This document shows positions 1 through 5,433 of a stretch of DNA of 5,433 nucleotides, one piece after another. This DNA comes from Chloroflexota bacterium. Lineage in GTDB: Bacteria > Chloroflexota > Dehalococcoidia > SZUA-161. The position numbers and the translations under genes are program-made. The stretch's first letter is position 1. Each line of letters starts with the position of its first letter. The notes beneath the pieces are model-generated. The model was given only the letters and a program-made list of their open reading frames with translations. It was not told the DNA's origin and searched no databases. The stretch covers positions 1-5,433 of the forward strand of contig QIGA01000255.1 of the NCBI GenBank assembly GCA_003229915.1, read 5' to 3'.

Positions 1-613
1 GACGACCTTTGGGCATAGAGCCTTGAGTTTGTTCACAGATTCCTTGAATTCCCGAATGCTGGACTCCCTGAGAGCATACGAAGGGAACGGCGTCAAATCG
101 TAGTCAAACGAGAAGAGAATTCCTTCTCGCGGCTCGTAGAAACAATAATGATCCCTGGTGTGACCTGGGGTGTAGACCGGTTCAAGGGCTGTTTTCCCGA
201 AATCGAAGACCGTTCGGCTGTTGTAGCTGTTGGTCGGCCTGCAGTTCTCAAACCCGAAGGATTCTTTAAGAAACTCCTGAAAAACTCGATCAAGCCCCTT
301 GCCCACGAATCTCCCGGCCAGAGCGGCCGCATCCCCGCTGGTATCGAACCCCTCTTCCGGCACATGAATCGGTCTATCCGCAAACACCCAGCTGCCAGCG
401 GAATGGTCCGGATGAGTGTGAGAATTGATAACATAGCCTACATCGTACTCTCTCCTGAGCTGTTTCAGATTCTCGATACCGCAACCCGTGTCTATCAATA
501 CGACCTCATCATCCAGGATGAGGATGGAATGGGAACGAGGAAACCTGCCTTCGTTTTCTCCAGAGATATAAATGGTCTGTTAGAGCCTCTACCTTCACGG
601 GTCGTATCTCCAT
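1..613 (-). pseudogene. MBL-fold metallohydrolase, 3' partial at window edge, apparent N-terminal frameshift
   Basis: The product is a metallo-beta-lactamase-fold hydrolase, probably glyoxalase II-like; the substrate cannot be told. The main frame, read from 579 down to 1 with no stop, contains LIDTGCG, the metal-binding HTHPDH (420-403), a second histidine in TPGHTRDH, and a later aspartate in FSFDYDL, the expected order of MBL metal ligands. It is cut by the left window edge. This frame has no ATG, GTG or TTG before a TAA at 580-582. A second frame starts with ATG at 613-611 and reads MEIRPVKVEALTDHLYL, a typical N-terminus for the family, then runs out of register near 563-572 and stops at 509-511. 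Joining the frames gives a natural protein (LYL followed by SGENEGRFP), so I infer a frameshift: 2 bases lost from a short CT repeat, or 1 base gained. It may be a real mutation or a sequencing or assembly error. The gene lies about 100 bases downstream of the acyl-CoA synthetase on the same strand. Family call is firm, pseudogene status is not. Confidence 0.75.
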
Positions 614-673
614 ACTTCCAAAACAACCACCAAATCCCTTGAGTGCTTTTGTGGCTCCCTCTTGCCTCCAGGG

Positions 674-706
674 CTGCCTATCCCAGCTTGATGGGTAGCC
701 AGGCAG
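674..706. other. Imperfect hairpin between synthetase and hydrolase
   Basis: The arms CTGCCT (674-679) and AGGCAG (701-706) pair, and an inner CCCA/TGGG pairs around a short loop, with bulged bases between. It begins 11 bases after the synthetase stop codon. No T-run follows on the minus strand, so a rho-independent terminator is not supported; it may be an RNA-processing or stability stem, or chance. Confidence 0.3.
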
Positions 707-716
707 TATGTAACCG

Positions 717-2174
717 TCACCTTCCGCGGGCTACGCCAAGGTATTCGCTGTAGTCGACCAGGTGCTTGAGCGTTCTGGCCGCTCTCTCCGGGGTGGAGTA
801 GAAATTGAGATGGTTCTCCTTCAGCTTCTTATATGCTAATCCCTTCGGTGCAGCGTCGGGCACCTGCGTTACAAAAAGGATTGGCTTCTGGTGTTTCCTC
901 ATAAGCTCGATGGTCTTCTCCAGGTCTCGAACCTCCACTTCCTCTATAGCCCTCCTCTTCTCACGGATGTCTTCTCTTGCCGAAGGGGGGAGCTTGACCC
1001 AGTTGGAGAAGCTTGCGATCATTCCAACGCCGCCGATGATCATGATGGCGTCGATATTGTCATCCTCCAGCATCAGCCAGAGGGCGTGATGGCTGACAAG
1101 GTCACCACCGGGATCAATCGGGTTGCCACGAGACCACCTCACTGACATAAGCTCACTCAGTTTCTCCATCGTAGCTGGTGAGAAGGAAGGCATTTCCAAA
1201 CCGACTCTCCTAACGACGTCCGCGGCCATAACCGCCATGCCACCACCCATCGCCAGGACTCCGACTCTCCTGCCCCGGGGCAGGGGTTGGCCAAGCAACG
1301 CCACAGCTACATCAACCAGTTCGCTGAGTTCCTCCCCCCTGATCACCCCACACTGCTTAAACGCCGCATCAAGTACCACATCTGACCCCGCCAGCGAAGC
1401 GGTATGCGAAAGCGCGGCCCTTACCCCCGCATCCGTACGCCCCGCCTTCATGATGACAACGGGCTTCCTTTTCGTGACCTCTTTCGCCAGCTCGAAGAAG
1501 CGTCTGCCTTCCCTGATACCTTCGATATACCCCAGGATAACCTTCGTCTTGTCATCGCCAGCCAGGTATTCCAGGTAGTCCGCGAAGTTAAGGTCGGCCT
1601 CGTTTCCGGAGCTGACGAACTTGCTGAATCCGATACCCATCTGTCCGCCGTAGTGGGTGACCGACTGACTTGAGTTGCCACTCTGAGAGATGAGAGCCAC
1701 ATTGCCCTTTTTCACACCAGGCAGGAAACCTACAGTACGAACGTTAGTGTGGGTATCTATGTGCCCCAGGCAGTTCGGCCCAACGAGACGCATCCCTCCT
1801 CTTCGGGCGATATCAACTATCTCCCGCTCAAGCTCGGCACCCTCCCCTCCGATTTCGGCGAGCCCGCCGCTGATGATAATGGCGACCTTAACTCCCTTTC
1901 GCACACAGTCGCGCGTGACCTCAACAATGGCCTGAAACGGAACCGTTATCACGGCAAGGGCCACGGGGCCGGGCACATCAACCACACTAGCGTAAGCCTT
2001 CAGTCCGAGCACTTCGTGTTCCTTCTTGTTTATGGCGTAGAGTGGCCTCTTGCTCTTGCTGGCTTGCAGTCGAGCAAGGATGATGTAGCCCCACTTACCG
2101 AGCTGATTGGAGGCCCCGATCACAGCCACCGAACGGGGATTGAACAGATAGTCCAGTTGCTCTTTGAGACTCAT
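717..2174 (-). CDS. NDP-forming acyl-CoA synthetase (ADP-forming acetate/acyl-CoA ligase), alpha subunit
   Basis: This cytoplasmic enzyme subunit belongs to the family that converts acyl-CoA, ADP and phosphate to acid, CoA and ATP, conserving energy in fermentation. Numbering from the upstream GTG (494 residues), it has a CoA-binding Rossmann domain with NPRSVAVIGAS at 21-31 and GPNCLG at 141-146; a succinyl-CoA-ligase-like domain with SQSGN at 172-176; the phosphohistidine motif SHTASLAGSD (His266); and a third domain with GNPIDPGGD near 359-367. The length fits an alpha-only subunit. The ATP-grasp beta domain is not fused and no beta gene is in the window. I prefer the ATG at 2172-2174, giving MSLKEQLDYLF and 485 residues, because AGGAG lies 11 bases upstream and the family usually starts close to the NPRSVAV strand. 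The alternative GTG at 2199-2201 falls inside a repeat palindrome. Substrate (acetate, propionate, aryl or branched acids) cannot be read from sequence. The family call is strong. Confidence 0.93.
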   Translation of the reverse strand: MSLKEQLDYLFNPRSVAVIGASNQLGKWGYIILARLQASKSKRPLYAINKKEHEVLGLKAYASVVDVPGPVALAVITVPFQAIVEVTRDCVRKGVKVAIIISGGLAEIGGEGAELEREIVDIARRGGMRLVGPNCLGHIDTHTNVRTVGFLPGVKKGNVALISQSGNSSQSVTHYGGQMGIGFSKFVSSGNEADLNFADYLEYLAGDDKTKVILGYIEGIREGRRFFELAKEVTKRKPVVIMKAGRTDAGVRAALSHTASLAGSDVVLDAAFKQCGVIRGEELSELVDVAVALLGQPLPRGRRVGVLAMGGGMAVMAADVVRRVGLEMPSFSPATMEKLSELMSVRWSRGNPIDPGGDLVSHHALWLMLEDDNIDAIMIIGGVGMIASFSNWVKLPPSAREDIREKRRAIEEVEVRDLEKTIELMRKHQKPILFVTQVPDAAPKGLAYKKLKENHLNFYSTPERAARTLKHLVDYSEYLGVARGR

Positions 2175-2185
2175 GCCCTCTATCA

Positions 2186-2190
2186 CTCCT
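2186..2190 (-). promoter_or_regulatory. Ribosome binding site favouring the ATG start of the acyl-CoA synthetase
   Basis: AGGAG on the minus strand lies 11 bases before the ATG at 2172-2174. It lies inside the reading frame if the GTG at 2199-2201 is used, so it argues for the shorter protein. The GAGGG at 2176-2180 is only one base from the ATG and is too close to serve. Confidence 0.45.
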
Positions 2191-2193
2191 ATG

Positions 2194-2217
2194 TAGGGCA
2201 CGGCATGCCGTGCCCTA
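2194..2217. repeat. Perfect 24-base palindrome (REP-like), copy 1
   Basis: A perfect, loopless palindrome centred between 2205 and 2206, with core GGCACGGCATGCCGTGCC and outer arms TAG/CTA. It shares its 18-base core with the palindrome at 2320-2349, and on the minus strand both are preceded by ACTGTTAGG. It overlaps the upstream GTG start candidate of the acyl-CoA synthetase. It could form a cruciform or RNA hairpin in the leader of that gene. No T-run follows, so it is not a standard terminator. Confidence 0.85.
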
Positions 2218-2319
2218 ACAGTTTGATATCATTTGCTCGCAGCCGAATGCCGCGTCCGAAAACTATGGGTAAACTGTGGCATCTGCCCTAGGCTACACCG
2301 CTTCCCCAAACCACGCGAT

Positions 2320-2349
2320 GGTAGAGGCACGGCATGCCGTGCCTCTACC
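2320..2349. repeat. Perfect 30-base palindrome (REP-like), copy 2
   Basis: A perfect palindrome centred between 2334 and 2335, with the same core GGCACGGCATGCCGTGCC as copy 1 but with arms GGTAGA/TCTACC. It lies about 30 bases after the GAPDH stop codon. In RNA it would form a strong hairpin that could protect the GAPDH message 3' end or impede polymerase, but no U-tract follows on the minus strand. The centre-to-centre distance to copy 1 is 129 bases. The intervening bases 2218-2319 hold no gene that I can see. Confidence 0.85.
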
Positions 2350-2378
2350 TAACAGTATAACAATACAACGATCTTCGA

Positions 2379-3392
2379 TCAAAGACCCTTATCTACAATA
2401 TAAGCCGCCAGATCGCCAATGCGGCAGCTATAGGCCCACTCGTTGTCATACCAGCTAAGCACCTTGACCATGTTGCCGCCGATGACCATAGTGCTGAGAC
2501 CATCGACAATAGAGCTGGCGGGATTCTCCTTGAAGTCTATGCTTACCAAAGGCTCCTCGCAGAGCTCCAGAATCCCCTTGAGCGAACCTTCAGCAGCGTC
2601 TCGCAGGGCTTTGTTGACGTCGTCAGCCGTGACTTCCTTATCCAGATCGGCCACGAAGTCCACCAGTGAAACGGTGGGGATCGGCACTCTAAACGCAAGG
2701 CCGTGTATCCGGCCCTGCAGCTCGGGGATAACCTGGGTCACTGCCTTCGCGGCGCCGGTAGTAGTGGGGATAATGTTCAACGCCGCCGCCCGGGCGCGGC
2801 GCAGGTCCTTGTGAACTGTGTCCAGCACTCTCTGATCATTGGTATAGGCGTGGATGGTTGACATCAGACCCTTGCTTACCCCAAAGCTTTCGTGGAGGAC
2901 CTTAACCAAGGGAGCAACGCAGTTGGTGGTGCAAGAGGCATTGGAGATAATGTGATGCTTTGCCGGGTCGTATTGTCCCTCGTTCACGCCGAGAACGATG
3001 GTAATATCCTCCTCCTTCGCTGGCGCCGTGATGAGCACCTTCTTAGCGCCACCCTCCAAATGCCCCGCAGCTTTGGGGCCTGCGGTGAACAATCCCGTAG
3101 ACTCCACAACTATCTCGACGCCGAAATCCCGCCAGGGAATCTTTGCCGGATCCCGCTCAGCCAGGACCTTCACCCGCTTGCCATCGACAACGAGCGCATC
3201 CTCGGTAGCCTCCACCTTGCCTGGATAGCGACCATAGTTGCTGTCATACTTGAGCAGATGGGCGTTGGTCTTGGTATCCGCCAAGTCGTTGACCACCACT
3301 ACCTCTAGCTTATCTGAGTGCTGTTCGTTCACCGCCTTCAGGACTTGCCTGCCGACTCGGCCGAAACCATTGATCCCGATCTTGGTTGCCAT
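2379..3392 (-). CDS. gap: Type I glyceraldehyde-3-phosphate dehydrogenase, phosphorylating
   Basis: This enzyme oxidises glyceraldehyde 3-phosphate with phosphate and NAD(P)+ to 1,3-bisphosphoglycerate in the cytoplasm, the central step of glycolysis and gluconeogenesis. The 337-residue product has full family length. It shows the dinucleotide-binding GINGFGRVGR (6-15), Asn35-Asp36, the catalytic SNASCTTNC with nucleophile Cys154, the base His181 in HAYTNDQ, the phosphate-binding loop region around TTTGAAKA, and the C-terminal WYDNEW (314-319). The start is an ATG with a near-perfect Shine-Dalgarno 7 bases upstream. Asp36 favours NAD, but the Leu-Pro pair usual before HKDLRRAR in NAD-specific enzymes is Thr192-Val193 here, so cofactor preference is open. 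The gene stands alone, with repeat-bearing spacers of 207 bases upstream and 177 or more bases downstream, and no phosphoglycerate kinase or triosephosphate isomerase adjacent. The call is essentially certain. Confidence 0.98.
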   Translation of the reverse strand: MATKIGINGFGRVGRQVLKAVNEQHSDKLEVVVVNDLADTKTNAHLLKYDSNYGRYPGKVEATEDALVVDGKRVKVLAERDPAKIPWRDFGVEIVVESTGLFTAGPKAAGHLEGGAKKVLITAPAKEEDITIVLGVNEGQYDPAKHHIISNASCTTNCVAPLVKVLHESFGVSKGLMSTIHAYTNDQRVLDTVHKDLRRARAAALNIIPTTTGAAKAVTQVIPELQGRIHGLAFRVPIPTVSLVDFVADLDKEVTADDVNKALRDAAEGSLKGILELCEEPLVSIDFKENPASSIVDGLSTMVIGGNMVKVLSWYDNEWAYSCRIGDLAAYIVDKGL

Positions 3393-3398
3393 CCTTGC

Positions 3399-3405
3399 AC
3401 CTCCT
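3399..3405 (-). promoter_or_regulatory. Strong Shine-Dalgarno of GAPDH
   Basis: AGGAGGT on the minus strand, with 7 bases between AGGAGG and the ATG at 3390-3392. This is the best ribosome binding site in the window, fits a highly expressed glycolytic gene, and fixes the start codon. The upstream bases 3408-3422 are AT-rich (TTAATAAAAC on the minus strand) and could hold a -10 element, but I see no convincing -35 box. Confidence 0.85.
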
Positions 3406-3465
3406 GAAATGTTTTATTAATTACGAGCCCTTGAGAAGCCCCAGTTAGCCATTGGTAAAGAATTG

Positions 3466-3593
3466 TGTCATTGCGAGCCGAAGCCCTGACCCTAAACAAA
3501 GTGAAGGAGAAGGGGCAGCGAAGCAATCTCCTTGTACTTTCCTATTACCCTACCCCCCGGATTGCTTCGTCGTTGACGCTCCTCGCAATGACA
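3466..3593. repeat. MITE-like inverted-repeat element, about 128 bases
   Basis: The outer ends are exact 12-base inverted repeats, TGTCATTGCGAG (3466-3477) and CTCGCAATGACA (3582-3593). A nested 10-base pair, CGAAGCAATC (3519-3528) and GATTGCTTCG (3560-3569), encloses a 31-base loop. The arms are unequal: 41 bases separate outer and inner repeat on the left, 12 on the right, so the left arm seems to carry extra sequence. It encodes no protein. Repeats with CATTGCGAG ends and GAAGCAATCT interiors are familiar as dispersed intergenic elements in various bacterial genomes (from memory, not searched). It fills most of the spacer between the dehydratase stop and the GAPDH leader. I see no clear target-site duplication. 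Confidence 0.75.
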
Positions 3594-3620
3594 AACAAAC
3601 TAATGGGGGGATACCCCCAG
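3594..3620 (-). terminator. Terminator-like hairpin over the dehydratase stop codon
   Basis: On the minus strand, TGGGGG (3619-3614) pairs with CCCCCA (3609-3604) around the loop TATC, and the next bases are TTAGTTTGTTTG, a T-rich but interrupted tract. The stem lies in the last codons of the dehydratase, and its TAG stop (3602-3600) is inside the T-rich tail. It would end the upstream transcription unit before GAPDH. The stem is short but all GC except the closing pair. Confidence 0.45.
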
Positions 3621-4640
3621 GCCTCCGCTTGATGACGCTCCGCTTGTTGCCGCTGCCCGCCGCTTTAGCATATCGATAAAAGCCTCGACCCTCGTTCTCA
3701 GGTGGTGATTGAGCATGAAATCGTTGTTGCCCTCCAGAGTCAGCACGGGCAAGTTGATGGAATCGCGAAAGATGATGTCCCCTATCCCCCGGTGGCAAAA
3801 CGCCTGAACGTAATGGATGACACCATCCACCCGGCGCTGGCGCAGTTGAGCTACGATGTCGTCCACGCGACCGAATATGGAGTAGGGATAGGTGTAGTTG
3901 CAGTACTGCTCGGCGAGTGAGCTGCCGGGGTTCGGCATAGCGAACTGGCGCTGTACCTCGTTGAAGACAACCCTGGCGCTATTGCGCTCAATATATGAGT
4001 AAAGGTCACTGGGGAACACCGGAGGCACACCGATATAGGCAAGGCGAAGGTAGTCATCAGGATAGGGCTCTCTGGTTCGGGCCTGAGCCAGGAGTTCTTC
4101 CAGACGCCGTTCGTACTCACGATAGTCCCCGCCGAAGTCAGAAGCAGTGACCAGCGAGAGGTGGTTCTCCAGACCGCTGACCACCCCATCCCTCCAGGTG
4201 AGCTCATCGACCTCCAGGGCAAGTCGCCTTGCTCTGCCGAGCTCCCCTCTCAACTCATCTGCTCTAGTCAGGGTCGTGCCCAACCTTCCCGCCAGTGTTT
4301 CCAGCGCCCTCTGCATGAGGTCGACATCGGGCTGGTCAGGATAGGCAAAGGGCAACACGTCAAGCCCCTTGAGCTTGAGCACCTCCATGAGCATGATGGT
4401 ATTGGAGCAATCGCCGCTGGTCACGCAGAGGACAGGGCCGATGCCATATTCCATGCACACCCCATAGATGCCTTTGATCCAGGTGCAGCAGTTCTGGGGG
4501 AACCCAGCCCTTTCCGCGAGGTTCACCAGCCGCTCTCGCTCGGTGCTGCCGATGAACACGTTGTTGAGGTCAACAGTCTGATAGCCCGCCGCCATCAAGA
4601 CCTCTATTGGTACTGTGGTGGTGATGCCAACGGTCGTCAT
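3600..4640 (-). CDS. 2-hydroxyacyl-CoA dehydratase D-component / benzoyl-CoA reductase-type Fe-S protein (HgdB family)
   Basis: Members of this family bind a [4Fe-4S] cluster and, after ATP-driven one-electron reduction by an activase, dehydrate 2-hydroxyacyl-CoA or reduce aromatic acyl-CoA in anaerobes. The 346-residue protein has the family layout: an N-terminal TTTVPIEVLMAAG (7-19), VDLNN, then NCCTWIKGIYG with Cys51-Cys52, CVTSGDCSN with Cys72 and Cys78, and a C-terminal half with QYCNYTYP (Cys247) and HYVQAFCHRGIGD (Cys282). I infer that Cys52, Cys78 and Cys282 are the likeliest cluster ligands. A charged helical linker spans about 105-190. The tail after 328 is low-complexity (Ala, Ser, Gly) and ends in the terminator-like hairpin. 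The ATG start overlaps the upstream TGA in an ATGA quartet, suggesting translational coupling. No partner subunit or activase is in the window, so the substrate is unknown; an orphan or regulatory paralogue is possible. Confidence 0.88.
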   Translation of the reverse strand: MTTVGITTTVPIEVLMAAGYQTVDLNNVFIGSTERERLVNLAERAGFPQNCCTWIKGIYGVCMEYGIGPVLCVTSGDCSNTIMLMEVLKLKGLDVLPFAYPDQPDVDLMQRALETLAGRLGTTLTRADELRGELGRARRLALEVDELTWRDGVVSGLENHLSLVTASDFGGDYREYERRLEELLAQARTREPYPDDYLRLAYIGVPPVFPSDLYSYIERNSARVVFNEVQRQFAMPNPGSSLAEQYCNYTYPYSIFGRVDDIVAQLRQRRVDGVIHYVQAFCHRGIGDIIFRDSINLPVLTLEGNNDFMLNHHLRTRVEAFIDMLKRRAAATSGASSSGGLGVSPH

Positions 4641-5433
4641 TCTAAGCTCATGTCCTCAAATGAGACGCTAGCTAGATTGAATATGGCTTCTGCAAGCCCT
4701 CTGCATTCCTCCTTCCATGTATCTGTTGCTTTGTGGAGACCTACAATTCCTAGCATCTCAGTCGCAGCATTCACAGTTAATAGAAAACTTCGAAATTGTA
4801 TAGGCAAATACTTTGTGTTAACGTATCCTCCAAGAAAACTCTTTCTACCTATAGCCTCCTCCCCATCCCAAGTTTGCAAGTTGATTGCCTCACGGTTAGG
4901 GTGACTACGCTCACTTAAATAAGCATAGTGTCCCCTTAGAATTTTTGAGGTTTCATCGCCATCCATTATGGCTCCTAGTGCTTTATTAACCCTTGACTGA
5001 GAGACCTGCCCCTTTCTCTCTCCCTTAAACCATTTCTTGGCTTCACTTTCATGTTTAAAGTAATACCATTCTCTAGTCATTGCCTCATAAGCACTACGCT
5101 CAATAACGATGGCTTCTGCCCAGTATCCCAATAGCAGTAATTCTGCAGTAGACCTAAGATGATTGAATACTCTACAAGCCATCGCTACAATCAGTTGATC
5201 TGCTTTACTCCATTCCGAGACATGCTCACTTGCAAATGCGAGAGCCTCCAATTGCAGCTTCATCGCCTTTTGAAACAGCTGCACCTCCCCTTGCACCAAC
5301 TGGCTAGATAGTTGCTTGTTACTTAGGTTGTTCTGAGCCCGTTGTACAAAGGTTGAAATCAGCAGCAGCTTGTGAGACCACCTTGGCCGTGACAAATCTG
5401 CATCCTTGAGTTGACTTTTATCCCCTGTGATAA
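4637..5433 (-). CDS. Hypothetical all-helical protein, 5' possibly partial at window edge (weak DUF5677/HEPN-like resemblance)
   Basis: I do not firmly recognise this protein. The frame stays open to the right edge, so the true start may lie outside. The first start inside is a TTG at 5393-5395, with AAGGA 7 bases upstream, giving 252 residues. Numbered from that TTG, the product looks almost wholly alpha-helical, soluble and without a signal peptide. Notable segments are ERSAYEAMTREWYYF (99-113), FKGERKG near 123-129, and YAYLSERSHPN (157-167). An Arg-Ser-x-x-Glu helix followed later by a Tyr-x-x-Leu-Ser...His-Pro motif recalls DUF5677-type proteins, sometimes linked to HEPN folds; this is a memory-based guess. 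The HEPN ribonuclease motif (Arg, 4-6 residues, His) is not cleanly present. The gene is visibly AT-richer than its neighbours (22 G+C in the 60 bases 4741-4800 against 36 in 4201-4260), suggesting transfer. Its TGA overlaps the dehydratase ATG. Confidence 0.75.
   Translation of the reverse strand, partial: ITGDKSQLKDADLSRPRWSHKLLLISTFVQRAQNNLSNKQLSSQLVQGEVQLFQKAMKLQLEALAFASEHVSEWSKADQLIVAMACRVFNHLRSTAELLLLGYWAEAIVIERSAYEAMTREWYYFKHESEAKKWFKGERKGQVSQSRVNKALGAIMDGDETSKILRGHYAYLSERSHPNREAINLQTWDGEEAIGRKSFLGGYVNTKYLPIQFRSFLLTVNAATEMLGIVGLHKATDTWKEECRGLAEAIFNLASVSFEDMSLE

Noticed and set aside
148..642. Plus-strand open frame of 164 codons
   Set aside because: It is antisense to the MBL hydrolase, whose minus-strand frame carries HTHPDH and other family motifs; the plus-strand translation shows none.
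2261..2281. Imperfect 11-base tandem repeat (AACTATGGGT / AAACTGTGGC) and ACAGTTT/AAACTGT inverted pair in the spacer
   Set aside because: Both are short and imperfect or expected by chance in a spacer of this size.
1749..2291. Plus-strand open frame of 180 codons
   Set aside because: It is a shadow of the acyl-CoA synthetase and the palindrome region, with no recognisable domain.
2194..2349. Two repeats separated by about 100 bases as a CRISPR fragment
   Set aside because: There are only two units, the outer arms differ, the gap is far too long for a spacer, and each unit is a full palindrome.
2320..2349. Palindrome copy 2 as the rho-independent terminator of GAPDH
   Set aside because: The hairpin is strong but no T-run follows it on the minus strand and it has no natural loop.
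2371..2380. GATC-TTC-GATC mini-hairpin just after the GAPDH stop
   Set aside because: A 4-base self-complementary stem is too weak, and the following T-rich stretch is broken up by other bases.
4161..4904. Plus-strand open frame of 247 codons spanning two minus-strand genes
   Set aside because: It crosses the dehydratase and the unknown helical gene, has a composition unlike a real protein, and no motifs.

Overview
The window looks like a stretch of an anaerobic bacterial chromosome with moderately high GC and five genes, all on the minus strand. In transcription order (right to left) they are: an all-helical protein of unknown function that is open at the right edge (4637-5433); a 2-hydroxyacyl-CoA dehydratase D-component / benzoyl-CoA reductase-type iron-sulfur protein (3600-4640); a type I glyceraldehyde-3-phosphate dehydrogenase (2379-3392); an NDP-forming acyl-CoA synthetase alpha subunit (717-2174); and an MBL-fold metallohydrolase that runs off the left edge and appears frameshifted near its N-terminus (1-613). 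The CoA-ester and iron-sulfur enzymes suggest a strict anaerobe that ferments or degrades organic acids. The protein style and the two repeat types are reminiscent of Chloroflexota (Dehalococcoidia-like) genomes, but I could not test this and hold it loosely.

Region by region: 1-613 is the MBL hydrolase. Bases 614-716 are a short spacer with an imperfect hairpin. Bases 717-2201 hold the acyl-CoA synthetase. Bases 2202-2378 are intergenic and, with the edge of the synthetase reading frame, carry two perfect palindromes that share an 18-base core. Bases 2379-3392 are GAPDH with a strong ribosome binding site. Bases 3393-3599 are intergenic and hold a 128-base MITE-like inverted-repeat element. 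A terminator-like hairpin sits over the dehydratase stop codon. The dehydratase start overlaps the stop of the AT-rich upstream gene by four bases.

Functionally, GAPDH makes 1,3-bisphosphoglycerate and NAD(P)H, and an ADP-forming acyl-CoA synthetase makes ATP from acyl-CoA, so both belong to energy conservation in fermentation. The dehydratase family performs radical dehydration or reduction of acyl-CoAs. The catalytic partners these enzymes normally need (the ATP-grasp beta subunit; the ATP-dependent activase and second dehydratase subunit) are not in the window. The repeats and the terminator separate the genes into at least three likely transcription units rather than one operon.

I did not find a convincing new multi-gene system. 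The items most worth a second look are the composition-shifted unknown gene coupled to the dehydratase, the paired palindromes, the MITE-like element, and the apparent frameshift in the hydrolase.
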